Shown here piece after piece: positions 17,808-26,684 of a DNA stretch of 64,000 nucleotides. This stretch comes from Intestinibacter bartlettii (GTDB taxonomy: Bacteria; Bacillota; Clostridia; Peptostreptococcales; Peptostreptococcaceae). Within the stretch, counting starts at the first letter, position 1. The number at the start of each line of letters is the position of its first letter. Both the position numbers and the translations under genes were made by a program. The notes beneath the pieces were generated by a model that was given only the letters and a program-made list of their open reading frames with translations, made no database searches and had not been told where the DNA came from. The stretch lies in NCBI RefSeq assembly GCF_000154445.1, contig NZ_DS499564.1; one strand, written 5' to 3'.

Positions 17808-19718
17808 TTATAAATCCTTAGATTTATCTAAAACATTAATATTTATTTTTCCTTGTTTATTTTTGTAAAAATACGGATTGTTCTTTTTCTTTAATTTAAT
17901 TTCAATCTTACCAGTATAATTTTGTGCTTCCATTTGACTTAGATTAATCTTATTTTGACTTGAACCTTGATATGTTTCATTATCCACAACTTCATAATCC
18001 TGTGGAACAACTAGATTTATATAATACGAATCATTTATACTCAAATTTTTCAACATATATGTTTCTCCAGGCTTTATAGATAAATTTGAAAAATCTTTAT
18101 CACTCTCAACATTAATAAGAAAACTTTCCTCACTCAAACCATCATCATTTTCAACTGAACATTTAATTTCTAAAATTCCACCCTCATCGCTAATTGGTGC
18201 AGTAATTATTTTTTCAGCACTAATAAATTTAAATTCATCTCTTATATAATTAACACTTATATTCCCGCTCAATCTAATTTGCTTATACTTTATATTTGTA
18301 TCTCCAACTGTATATTTCATCTTATCTGACATAATTGTCAGTACATCTTTTGGTTGCAGACTCTTCAGAGCATCAATCTTATATTTATTTTTAAAATCTT
18401 CATTTATATAACACCTTATGTCATCGGTTATATTATTTCCATTATATATAAAATTATCTGGGCTCATTTGTACAGTTATGTTATCTTGGTTCGATCTACC
18501 TGTCCTACTAAAATTTATATTTTTCAATGTATAATTATCAGAAGTATTTTTTATATCAATCCTAACGTAAACCTCATCGCCCTTTGTTGGACGATAATTC
18601 TCATCAAAATAAACAACTTGTCCATTTTTATACTTATAAAGCTTCATAGTCACATCTATTTTCGGCTTTTCGATAATGTATAAATTTATTTTTGAAAATC
18701 CACAAGAAATGTTTTTCTGATTTGAATTTGTTATATAGTTACCAATCAATATGTCTATATTATTTTTGTCTTTTCTTAACCAATTCCTTAAATCTAGAGG
18801 TGTGAGCTCTCCCTTATTACCACCAGACAATGTATCCATATGTATATGGTGACCATCAGTGTGACTTGAAAGATTTTGATGATAGGTTTTATCCCAACAG
18901 TAATTACTTTTTGTTGTCTTATAATTTATTGTAAATTTATTTAACTTACAACTCTGAGTAACAGGTCTACATTCATAATTTATACTAGTAGCAATTCCAT
19001 TTAAAAATACACTTACCATATCGTTATATGGCATTATAGGTTCAAAGCCATATTCATTCTCTGCAGGAACTCCAAGTACAGCATATGCATTACCGTTTTG
19101 TAGTAATCTTATTTGCTCAGATGTAATATTAAAACTTGCACTAATCATTCTCAATTCAACACTATTCACTTTATTCTTTGGGTCAACACAAGTATGCAAA
19201 TTCCATGTAACCTTACCTTCATCGTTCCAGTTTATAGGTTTGTCAGATTTTAAATATCCATGCAAATCTCCGATATTATAATTAATTAATTGAATAGAAG
19301 ACCCCGAATTAAGGAATGCTCTTAAAACCTTATTTCCGGTTACCTTTTGAGTTGATTGTTCTACATTCTCATCCACATTATCCAATTTATCAGAACTACT
19401 AGTCACATAATTTATATTAGTAAGATTTAAATATCCATTCCCACTTTTATACAAACCATCAATACTCTCAACATCCTCCGACGAAATCCCTTCATTAAGC
19501 TCAACCCTATCGCTATGTGAATTCATCTTCTTTTCACCATCACCAATTTCCTCTGGCTCCCTCGTCTTTGTCCAATTTGTAAGCTCAACTTCTGTAACAC
19601 CCAAAGGCAAATTTCGCTCGGCCTGGATATTTTGAAGATTATCATATGTAATAAATACAAAAACCGTCATAATACAAACACCTATTGCGAATCTTATCCT
19701 GCTCTTGATTAAAAACAC
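17808..19718 (-). CDS. Large secreted or membrane-anchored protein of unknown function in the TasA-like cluster
   Basis: The 636-residue protein has one N-terminal hydrophobic segment (FAIGVCIMTVFVFITYDNLQ) and a long extracellular part rich in Asn, Ser, Lys and beta-strand pattern, ending with a Lys-rich strand pair. I recognise no named domain; the repeated NLTNINY and IDIKNTSDNYTL-type stretches suggest Ig-like or DUF11-like modules. The start is uncertain: GTG at 19716-19718 abuts AAAGGAG, and the next standard codon, an ATG at residue 17, would destroy the membrane segment. It heads the cluster that continues into the two small TasA-like genes. Confidence 0.65.
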   Translation of the reverse strand: MFLIKSRIRFAIGVCIMTVFVFITYDNLQNIQAERNLPLGVTEVELTNWTKTREPEEIGDGEKKMNSHSDRVELNEGISSEDVESIDGLYKSGNGYLNLTNINYVTSSSDKLDNVDENVEQSTQKVTGNKVLRAFLNSGSSIQLINYNIGDLHGYLKSDKPINWNDEGKVTWNLHTCVDPKNKVNSVELRMISASFNITSEQIRLLQNGNAYAVLGVPAENEYGFEPIMPYNDMVSVFLNGIATSINYECRPVTQSCKLNKFTINYKTTKSNYCWDKTYHQNLSSHTDGHHIHMDTLSGGNKGELTPLDLRNWLRKDKNNIDILIGNYITNSNQKNISCGFSKINLYIIEKPKIDVTMKLYKYKNGQVVYFDENYRPTKGDEVYVRIDIKNTSDNYTLKNINFSRTGRSNQDNITVQMSPDNFIYNGNNITDDIRCYINEDFKNKYKIDALKSLQPKDVLTIMSDKMKYTVGDTNIKYKQIRLSGNISVNYIRDEFKFISAEKIITAPISDEGGILEIKCSVENDDGLSEESFLINVESDKDFSNLSIKPGETYMLKNLSINDSYYINLVVPQDYEVVDNETYQGSSQNKINLSQMEAQNYTGKIEIKLKKKNNPYFYKNKQGKININVLDKSKDL

Positions 19719-19789
19719 CTCCTTTCTATATATTTTTATTTTCTAGGACAAGCTTAATTCATTATATGGGACTTATTTTTTATTTATTC

Positions 19790-19880
19790 CACTTTTTTAT
19801 AAATTTTTTTCATAAAAAAACTAGGTTGATACATTATTTGTATTTCAACCTAGTTTATTACTATAAAATACTTATTTTTT
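19790..19880. repeat. Direct repeat copy A, terminator-bearing
   Basis: About 90 bp that recur almost unchanged at 21657-21743. The core is a hairpin with arms AAACTAGGTTGA (19818-19829) and TCAACCTAGTTT (19844-19855), and both flanks are also shared. It acts as terminator for the anti-sigma gene ending at 19902. Confidence 0.9.
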
Positions 19881-19901
19881 TCTTATACTGACCATTATTT
19901 T

Positions 19902-21011
19902 TTATTTTAAATTGACTATTATCGCCTTATCTTTGTATCTTTTAGCAACACTACCCCCTTCAGTTAGTTTGACTGGTATGATTTTTACATATTCTATTTT
20001 TCCTGTATCTATTTTATTCCCATCTTGGTACAAATCTTTTTCCGATACTAAATTAATATATTTATTTTTGCCATCTACATAAGATGAATCTCCACCAACA
20101 CCCTCTAATATAAGATTGCTCGCTTGGTCAACAGCTTCTATAGATATATTATTTAAAAAATCTTCGCTCCCTGTGCTTTCTGCATCAAGATAAAGTCTTG
20201 CATATAGTGGTGATATTCTCAATTCTTTAAACTTAAGTAAAGTAGTTTTATTATTTTCTTTTATTTCAACTTCTTTATCTATATTATAAACTTTTGTTCT
20301 CTCTTCCATTTCCTTTGCATTTATAGTGAAGTTAAATTCCCAATTTCCCCTTATTGAACCTCCCACACTATTTCCTGCCATTTTTTCTATTTTACCAAAT
20401 ACTACTTTTACATCATGATCTTTACTTTTATCCAAGTTCTCTAAAACATTATTATCTTCGTAACTTGTTGACTCTATTTGAAGTTTAGTTAAGAAGTCTA
20501 TATTATCCATCTCTTTAATATCATTTATATTTTCTTCCTCGCTAATCCCAAATGTTTGCATAGCTGAACTCGGTAAAAATTTCTTGCCATCTATATAAAT
20601 CGCTTTAATTTGTGGCATATAATTAGTTATCATATCATTTTTATCTAGTTCTTTTTTAGAAAAATCCATATTTATATTTAATATAAACTCACCATCTTCA
20701 AGCATTGCCTCTTTTAATGTAAGTGTTACATTTTTATCAGATGCACTCTGCTCAACTCCCATTTTATATTCTTCAAATTCGTTCTTATTTGCCCCGAAAT
20801 AATATTCTATTTTTGAAGTTATACTATCCACAAGTGCCCATGTATTGTCATTAACCAAAATTCCACAACATAACACCAATGTCGCTGCTGCTACTACACA
20901 CTTTTTTATTCTTCTTTTTTGCTTAACTTTTTCCGCTTTTTTAACCCCATTTTTTATAAAAACATCAACCTCTTCTGGCACTTCTATATTATTAAATTCA
21001 TCAAACTTCAT
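19902..21011 (-). CDS. Anti-sigma factor with DUF4179 domain
   Basis: The 369-residue protein has an N-terminal cytoplasmic segment (MKFDEFNNIEVPEEVDVFI), one transmembrane helix (about residues 37-54, CVVAAATLVLCCGILV) and a large extracellular domain of the DUF4179 type. Such proteins hold an ECF sigma factor at the membrane and release it on an outside signal. The gene starts one base after the sigma factor stop with a strong AAGGAGGGG site, so the two are translationally coupled. The signal is unknown. Confidence 0.85.
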   Translation of the reverse strand: MKFDEFNNIEVPEEVDVFIKNGVKKAEKVKQKRRIKKCVVAAATLVLCCGILVNDNTWALVDSITSKIEYYFGANKNEFEEYKMGVEQSASDKNVTLTLKEAMLEDGEFILNINMDFSKKELDKNDMITNYMPQIKAIYIDGKKFLPSSAMQTFGISEEENINDIKEMDNIDFLTKLQIESTSYEDNNVLENLDKSKDHDVKVVFGKIEKMAGNSVGGSIRGNWEFNFTINAKEMEERTKVYNIDKEVEIKENNKTTLLKFKELRISPLYARLYLDAESTGSEDFLNNISIEAVDQASNLILEGVGGDSSYVDGKNKYINLVSEKDLYQDGNKIDTGKIEYVKIIPVKLTEGGSVAKRYKDKAIIVNLK

Positions 21012-21575
21012 TTAAATCCCCTCCTTCAAAATATCACTTAAACTTTCCTTTGCCCTTTTCAAATGGCTTTTAACTGTATTTATAGGCACGTCGAGCACAT
21101 ACGATATATCCTCTATCTTCATATCATCAAAATATTTTAAAATAATCACAGTTTTATACTTTGGCTTTAATAAATCAATCGCCTTATATAAGTCTAACTT
21201 TTCCTCTAATGATATTGCTTTTTTACTTACTATGTTTTCACTACTTATAATTGGATTTTCATCATCTATATAAATTACTTTGCTCTCTTTTCTAATATAA
21301 TTTATTGCAGTATTAACTAAAATTTTTGTTATCCACGGCTTGAATTTTTCTTCGTCTTTCAATGTATGGATATTTAACCATGCCTTAAATGAAGTTTCTT
21401 GTAAAATATCGAGTGCGGCCTCTTTATCTTTCACATATGTATAGGCTACCTTGTACAAATAGGATTTGTATTGTAGTAAAAGCTCTTCAAATGCTTCCGA
21501 ATTATTTTTTATTGAATTCTTTTTAAAAGTTTTTTCCTTTCCCCTTATCCTTGAAATAAATTTTATACCCTCCAT
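21012..21575 (-). CDS. ECF RNA polymerase sigma factor
   Basis: The 187-residue protein has region 2 (YKVAYTYVKDKEAALDILQETSFKAW) and region 4 (LLKPKYKTVIILKYFDDMKI then DVPINTVKSHLKRAK), typical of SigM/SigV-like ECF factors. A 30-residue basic N-terminal extension precedes the core. The neighbouring anti-sigma gene supports the role. The operon probably activates its own promoter. Target genes cannot be read here, although the secreted cluster at 16.4-19.7 kb lies directly downstream beyond a terminator. Confidence 0.92.
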   Translation of the reverse strand: MEGIKFISRIRGKEKTFKKNSIKNNSEAFEELLLQYKSYLYKVAYTYVKDKEAALDILQETSFKAWLNIHTLKDEEKFKPWITKILVNTAINYIRKESKVIYIDDENPIISSENIVSKKAISLEEKLDLYKAIDLLKPKYKTVIILKYFDDMKIEDISYVLDVPINTVKSHLKRAKESLSDILKEGI

Positions 21576-21631
21576 ATTAATTTTCCCTTCTGAAATTTGT
21601 TTAATTAATTTTACTTGCTTTTATAATATAA

Positions 21632-21657
21632 GACAATTAATGTGTTAAAAAAGTTGC
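21632..21657 (-). promoter_or_regulatory. Possible ECF-type autoregulatory promoter
   Basis: On the minus strand GCAAC (21653-21657) and TGTC (21632-21635) are 17 nt apart, resembling the -35/-10 layout of ECF promoters. The match is loose. Confidence 0.3.
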
Positions 21658-21743
21658 ACTTTTTTATAATTTTTTCATAAAAAAACTAGGTTGATACATT
21701 ATTTGTATCTCAACCTAGTTTTTCTATAAAATACTTATTTTTT
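21657..21743. repeat. Direct repeat copy B, terminator-bearing
   Basis: Near-identical to copy A at 19790-19880, with one base change in the loop side and a few indels in the flanks. The hairpin lies at 21683-21722. It terminates the short Rpn-like gene ending at 21751. Copies A and B bracket the sigma/anti-sigma operon. Confidence 0.9.
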
Positions 21744-21750
21744 AATTATT

Positions 21751-22044
21751 TTAATTCATTAACTTTTCTACTTCACATAAATCAAGCCCAGTTGATTTTG
21801 CTATTGATTCTTTATCTAGTCCTAAGTTTATTAATGATTTTGCTATTTCTATAGCTTTATTCTGCTCGCCTTCTTTTCGTCCTTCTTCTCTTCCTTTTTT
21901 GATTCCCTTTCTCTCTGCCTCATTCAATGCACTTATCTTATCTCTTAATGTCTTCGCTCTCATCTCATACAATTCTCTCTGAGTATCATCGTTACTCATT
22001 TTTATAAGTTCATCCTTTGCTTCTCTTATCTCATCCACACTCAT
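21751..22044 (-). CDS. Stand-alone copy of the C-terminal part of an Rpn-like nuclease
   Basis: The 97 residues are nearly identical to residues 189-281 of the adjacent full-length gene (both begin MSVDEIREAKDELIKMSNDD and end DLCEVEKLMN). A 4-residue insertion extends the REEG repeat. It lacks the nuclease core. It has its own ATG with AAAGG 7 nt upstream, 29 nt after the stop of the full-length gene, so it looks designed for expression rather than decayed. In E. coli rpn genes a C-terminal fragment made from an internal start inhibits the full protein; a similar antidote role here is inference. Confidence 0.75.
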   Translation of the reverse strand: MSVDEIREAKDELIKMSNDDTQRELYEMRAKTLRDKISALNEAERKGIKKGREEGRKEGEQNKAIEIAKSLINLGLDKESIAKSTGLDLCEVEKLMN

Positions 22045-22073
22045 TTTTATACCTTTTTCTTTTCCATTTTAAA

Positions 22074-22919
22074 TTAATTCATTAACTTCTCTACTTCACA
22101 TAAATCAAGTCCAGTTGATTTTGCTATAGATTCTTTATCTAATCCTAGATCTATCAAAGATTTGGCTATTTCTATTGCTTTATTCTTTTCGCCTTCTTCT
22201 CTTCCTTTCTTGATACCCTTTCTCTCAGCCTCATTCAATGCACTTATCTTATCTCTTAATGTCTTCGCCCTCATCTCATACAACTCTCTTTGAGTATCAT
22301 CATTACTCATTTTTATCAGCTCGTCTTTCGCTTCTCTTATCTCATCCACACTCATCTCAAGGCTTCTAACCTTCTCACTTTCTGGGTTTTTCAAGAATTC
22401 AATCCATGCTACAAGCATATCTTTTTCATCTAAACCGTCTTCTAGCTTTGGAATCTCTATAAAATGAATTTCTTCTATATCCGATAATTCCTCATTTGTA
22501 TGTATTTCTTTCATTCTATAAACACTATGGAACATTCTCGTTTTTAGATATTTAAAATTAAGTATATTGATGCAAATCGTTCTTTTTAAAAGACTATAAT
22601 CCTCACCTTCATTAAGCTGTTCTGAATATAATTTCGACCAATAGTACAGACTTCTTTTTATCATGTTGTACTCGTTTTTCAACTGAATTTCTATATTTAT
22701 TATCTCATCATTGCTTGTTGTCGCTTTTACATCTAATCTTGAAAACTTGTCTTCTATATAACCTTTATTTAAATCCGTATTTTTTATTTCAACCTCTGTT
22801 ATTAAGTCCTTTGGTTTTAAAGTTGCATTTAAGAAGGATATCAGTATATTTGGGTGCTTTTCACTTCCAAATATGTTTTTAAACACAAAATCCATCTTTG
22901 GATCTAATAATCCTCTCAT
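22074..22919 (-). CDS. Rpn/PD-(D/E)XK nuclease family transposase-like protein
   Basis: The 281-residue protein opens with the family signature LLDPKMDFVFKNIFG, then LDVKATTSNDEIINIEIQL, which holds the Asp and Glu of the PD-(D/E)XK core, and a conserved YWSKLYSEQL helix. The C terminus has a charged KKGREEGE repeat followed by a short helical domain (AKSLIDLGLDKESIAKSTGL). Such proteins have been described as recombination-promoting nucleases and, in some bacteria, as phage-defence toxins. AAAGGAG precedes the ATG. A partial duplicate follows immediately. Confidence 0.85.
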   Translation of the reverse strand: MRGLLDPKMDFVFKNIFGSEKHPNILISFLNATLKPKDLITEVEIKNTDLNKGYIEDKFSRLDVKATTSNDEIINIEIQLKNEYNMIKRSLYYWSKLYSEQLNEGEDYSLLKRTICINILNFKYLKTRMFHSVYRMKEIHTNEELSDIEEIHFIEIPKLEDGLDEKDMLVAWIEFLKNPESEKVRSLEMSVDEIREAKDELIKMSNDDTQRELYEMRAKTLRDKISALNEAERKGIKKGREEGEKNKAIEIAKSLIDLGLDKESIAKSTGLDLCEVEKLMN

Positions 22920-23069
22920 ATCCTCAACTCCTTTTCCTTTTTATTTAGATTATACCATAATAGGTATTTTTTTAATCCTAGATTTCAATTAAAAAACCTA
23001 TATCTCAAATTATTATACATTTTAAGATATAGGTCCTTTATATTCTATCTAAATTTATATTTTCAACTT

Positions 23070-25097
23070 CTATCTAGGTCTTCTCTTAGAATTCTTCCCT
23101 GATGATTTTCCTCTTCCTGAGTTTTTACCGCCGTTATTTCTTCCAGAATTTCTAGTGTCATTTCCTCTTGATGAAGATTTTCTATTATTTGAATTTCTAG
23201 AATCTCTGCTGTTTCCCTTATTTCCGTTTGCCTCTTTTTTGCCTTTGCCGTTTTTAGAGCCTTTATTTCCACCTTTTGAGTTACCAAAGTCTCTAAATTC
23301 ACCTCTTGGTTTTATAAGACATCTTGGTCCAAATCCGATTAAATCCTCTCTTCCCGCTTCGACTAAAGCTTTGTGAACTAAGTCGTAGTTACGAGGTTGG
23401 CTGAATTGAAGTAATGCTCTTTGCATTGCTTTTTCTTCTCTCGATTTTGGCACATAAACAGGTTTCATATCTCTTGGATCAAGCCCTGTATAGAACATAG
23501 CAGTTGATAGTGTCCCTGGTGTTGGGTAGAAATCTTGTACTTGTTCTGGTTGATAATGTATATCTCTTAAATACTCAGCTAACTCTATCGCACTGTTTAA
23601 AGTTGAACCTGGGTGAGATGACATTAAGTAAGGAATTAAGTATTGGTTCATTCCTAATTGTCTATTTATATCGAAATATTTTTGTCTAAATTTCTCATAT
23701 GTTTCACCAGCTGGTTTTTGCATATAATGAAGAACTTCTTCAGCAACGTGTTCTGGTGCAACTTTAAGTTGTCCACTTACATGATGTTTTATTAATTCTC
23801 TTAAGAATTTGTTGTCTTTATCAGCCATAACGTAATCGTATCTTATTCCCGAACGAACGAATACTTTTTTAACGCCTGGAACATTTCTAACTTTTCTAAG
23901 CAGTTCTATATAATCAGTATGGTCTACTTTTAAGTTTTTACAAGGAGATGGGTCTAGACATTGTCTATTTTTACATGCACCTTTTGTAACTTGCTTATTA
24001 CAAGCAGGCCCTCTGAAGTTTGCAGTAGGTCCACCAACATCGTGGATATACCCTTTGAAATCTGGTAAATGCGTGATTTCTTTTGCTTCTTCTAATATTG
24101 ATTCATGACTTCTACTTTGTACGGCTCTTCCTTGGTGGAATGTTATTGCACAGAATGAACATGAACCAAAGCATCCTCTGTTGTTTACTATACTGAATTT
24201 AACCTCGTTTATAGCAGGGATTCCGCCCATACTTTCATAAATCGGATGATAAGTTTTTGCATATGGTAATGCATAAACTGCATCTAGTTCTTCTCTATTT
24301 AAAGGTTTTTCTGGTCTATTTTGAACTAAGTATTTTACTCCATGTTGTTGAACTAGCATTTTTCCTCTGTATGGATCTTGTTCATCGTATTGGATTTTGA
24401 AAGCTTCTGCATATTTTCTTTTATCAGTACTTACTTCTTCCATTGATGGAAGTAAAACATAATCTCCATAAACCTCATCTAAACTATCTGCTAAATAACA
24501 AGTCCCATCAATAAAGCTTATATATTTTGGATCAAATCCGTCATTTAATGCATTTGCAACATTTACGATTGGCTTTTCACCCATACCGTAAATTAATAAA
24601 TCCGCACCAGAGTCGATTAATATTGAATTTCTAACTCTATCGCTCCAATAATCATAATGAGCAAATCTTCTAAGACTAGCCTCAATACCACCTATTACGA
24701 TTGGAACATGTTTGTACGCTTCACGTATTTTATTACAATATACTATTGTCGCTCTGTCCGGTCTATAACCCATTTTCCCGCCTGGTGAATAAAGGTCTTT
24801 GTCCCTCGCTCTCTTGCTAACAGAGTAGTGATTTACCATAGAGTCCATATTCCCAGCATTAACTAAGAACCCAAGTCTTGGCTTTCCTAATTTCATAAAG
24901 TCTTCTGTCGACTTCCAATTTGGTTGTGCAATTATACCAACCTTGTAACCTTCTTTTTCTAATACTCTAGAGATTATCGCAGTCCCAAAACTGTGATGGT
25001 CTACATAAGCATCGGCAGTTACAACTATAAAATCTAATTCATCCCATCCGCGTTCTTCCATATCGGCTCTACTTATGGGTAAAAATTTATTATTCAC
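23070..25097 (-). CDS. YgiQ family radical SAM protein
   Basis: The protein has an N-terminal B12-binding-like region with DHHSFGTA, then the radical SAM cluster motif CFGSCSFC within NNRGCFGSCSFCAITFHQGR, and a second cysteine group CKNRQCLDPSPC. The C-terminal 60 residues are a low-complexity Lys/Asn/Gly/Arg tail that may bind RNA. The family is conserved but its substrate is unknown. The frame is open from TTG at 25127 without a ribosome site; GGTGAG precedes the GTG at 25095-25097, which I take as the start (675 residues). Confidence 0.92.
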   Translation of the reverse strand: MNNKFLPISRADMEERGWDELDFIVVTADAYVDHHSFGTAIISRVLEKEGYKVGIIAQPNWKSTEDFMKLGKPRLGFLVNAGNMDSMVNHYSVSKRARDKDLYSPGGKMGYRPDRATIVYCNKIREAYKHVPIVIGGIEASLRRFAHYDYWSDRVRNSILIDSGADLLIYGMGEKPIVNVANALNDGFDPKYISFIDGTCYLADSLDEVYGDYVLLPSMEEVSTDKRKYAEAFKIQYDEQDPYRGKMLVQQHGVKYLVQNRPEKPLNREELDAVYALPYAKTYHPIYESMGGIPAINEVKFSIVNNRGCFGSCSFCAITFHQGRAVQSRSHESILEEAKEITHLPDFKGYIHDVGGPTANFRGPACNKQVTKGACKNRQCLDPSPCKNLKVDHTDYIELLRKVRNVPGVKKVFVRSGIRYDYVMADKDNKFLRELIKHHVSGQLKVAPEHVAEEVLHYMQKPAGETYEKFRQKYFDINRQLGMNQYLIPYLMSSHPGSTLNSAIELAEYLRDIHYQPEQVQDFYPTPGTLSTAMFYTGLDPRDMKPVYVPKSREEKAMQRALLQFSQPRNYDLVHKALVEAGREDLIGFGPRCLIKPRGEFRDFGNSKGGNKGSKNGKGKKEANGNKGNSRDSRNSNNRKSSSRGNDTRNSGRNNGGKNSGRGKSSGKNSKRRPR

Positions 25098-25327
25098 TGT
25101 CTCACCACTTTCTAAATTAAATATCAAAATTTATACTCATCCATTTTACATAATGTAAATAAACTCTTTCTTAACTGACTTATAATTATATCATTTATAA
25201 ATAGTTTTATCCATAAATAATACACTTCTATCATTGTATTATTTGCCAATTTATATTTAATTAATACAACAGGAGATATATTTTATATATCTCGAACAAT
25301 AATATAACTTCTTATATTTTATAAAAC

Positions 25328-25368
25328 AAAACTCCCCATGGTATTATTATCACCATAAGGGAGTTTTT
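25328..25368. terminator. Terminator after the nitroreductase gene
   Basis: The arms AAAACTCCC and GGGAGTTTT have an A/T run on each side. It lies about 60 nt past the stop at 25426. Confidence 0.85.
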
Positions 25369-25425
25369 ATTTTCTCTACATCAAAATTAATCACTATTTT
25401 TATTTATTATTTTTGAATAAATAAA

Positions 25426-25983
25426 TTATCTAATATATTGTACTGCATTTTCTTTTCTAGGCGCAGTTTTTCCTTCCATATCTTTGTATCCAAGTAATAC
25501 ACAATGTAGTGGAGTGTATCCTTCTGGTAAGTTTAATTTAGCTCTAAGTTCCTTAGCTTGTGGTCCCATAAATGCTAAGCTCACAAGTTCTACCCAACAA
25601 GAACCTATATTTAATGACTCTGCGGCGATTAACATATTTTGAGTTGCTGCTGAACAATCCATTACTTTTGATCTTTCTTCATCTTTTCCTGAAACTAAGA
25701 TAACTGTTGGCGCATAGTAGAAACAGTTGTATTTTTCATTTTCACCAATCCTTTTTAGAGCCTCATTGTCTAAATTTCTAGCTACGTTTTTAGTCGCTTC
25801 ATTTAACTCAGCTAATATTTCTTGATTTTGTATAACTGTGAAATTCCAGCTTTGTTTGTTTATAGCACTTGGTGCATATAATCCTGATTCAACTATAGCT
25901 TGTAATTCTTCTTCTTTTATTTGTTCTGGTTTGAATTTTCTTATAGATCTTCTTTCTTTTATTACATCTAATGTATTTCTCAT
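25426..25983 (-). CDS. Nitroreductase family FMN oxidoreductase
   Basis: The 185-residue enzyme opens with ERRSIRKFKPEQI, the FMN-phosphate-binding motif of the family, followed by ESGLYAPSAINKQSW, and has the NIGSCWVEL segment near the dimer interface. It probably reduces nitro or quinone compounds with NAD(P)H. A MarR gene lies upstream on the same strand, and both genes carry the same palindromic site in front, which suggests that this MarR protein controls the enzyme. Confidence 0.9.
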   Translation of the reverse strand: MRNTLDVIKERRSIRKFKPEQIKEEELQAIVESGLYAPSAINKQSWNFTVIQNQEILAELNEATKNVARNLDNEALKRIGENEKYNCFYYAPTVILVSGKDEERSKVMDCSAATQNMLIAAESLNIGSCWVELVSLAFMGPQAKELRAKLNLPEGYTPLHCVLLGYKDMEGKTAPRKENAVQYIR

Positions 25984-26008
25984 AGTTTGTCTCCTATTGT
26001 TTCATTTT

Positions 26009-26026
26009 GTCCGTACACGAACGAAT
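26009..26026. promoter_or_regulatory. Candidate MarR operator upstream of the nitroreductase gene
   Basis: Imperfect palindrome GTCCGTA-CACG-AACGAAT, matching the site at 26494-26511 in length, spacing and right half. Confidence 0.6.
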
Positions 26027-26046
26027 AGTTTATAAAAAAAATGCTA

Positions 26047-26481
26047 TTAAAGCACTTTTTTAATGTTTACTAATGCCTTGCTTACACAATCTTTAAATAT
26101 CTCTCTTTGATTTTCATCAAATCCATCTAACATTGCATCCAAAGCTTCATTTTTTATGTCTTCTAGTTTATTTTTTACATAAACTCCATCATCAGTTAAA
26201 TTTATATATATATTTCTTTTATCTTCATTAGAAATACATTTACATACTAATCCCAAATTTTCATATTTGTTTATTATATCAGATAAAGAAGATTTTGATA
26301 TCTTCCCTCTTTCAACTATTTCACTAAATAATAATTGACTTTTGTCCTTTGGAAGTATATAAAATAATAACGAATGATTTTGTAGTATTGGTAGTCCCTC
26401 TTCTTTTATTCTCTTTGCAAGAAATTTATTCGATATAGCACCTATCTTATTTATATAACTAAATATACAACCTAATTCCAT
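26047..26481 (-). CDS. MarR family transcriptional regulator
   Basis: The 144-residue winged-helix protein has the MarR core ISKSSLSDIINKYENLGLVCK and the wing CISNEDKRNIYINLTDDG. The ATG follows a GGGGG stretch. It lies upstream of the nitroreductase gene with a 63-nt gap holding an operator-like palindrome; a second copy precedes its own start, consistent with autoregulation. Confidence 0.88.
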   Translation of the reverse strand: MELGCIFSYINKIGAISNKFLAKRIKEEGLPILQNHSLLFYILPKDKSQLLFSEIVERGKISKSSLSDIINKYENLGLVCKCISNEDKRNIYINLTDDGVYVKNKLEDIKNEALDAMLDGFDENQREIFKDCVSKALVNIKKVL

Positions 26482-26493
26482 ATCTTAACCCCC

Positions 26494-26511
26494 ATCCGTT
26501 CGGTAACGAAT
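26494..26511. promoter_or_regulatory. Candidate MarR autoregulatory operator
   Basis: Palindrome ATCCGTT-CGGT-AACGAAT with one mismatch between the 7-bp arms, 13 nt upstream of the marR start. Confidence 0.6.
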
Positions 26512-26640
26512 AAATTTTAACACCTGCATATTATTTCGTCAAGTCTTTATTCTTTAATAAATTAATCCTAATTATCCAATTATACTCTATACATAACATA
26601 TATTTTCTCCAGACAAAAGTCATAAATATATTTTTAAACA

Positions 26641-26673
26641 AAAAAATCCAATACATAACATATTGGACTTTTT
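26641..26673 (-). terminator. Terminator of the MarR-MATE operon
   Basis: The arms AAATCCAATA and TATTGGA-TTT flank a 7-nt loop. It lies just past the MATE stop at 26685. Confidence 0.8.
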
Positions 26674-26684
26674 ACTAATTTATT

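Noticed and set aside
23070..23302. Low-complexity tail of the YgiQ protein considered a frameshift product
   Set aside because: The tail is in frame, Lys/Arg/Gly/Asn-rich, and ends at a normal stop; such tails occur in other clostridial YgiQ proteins.
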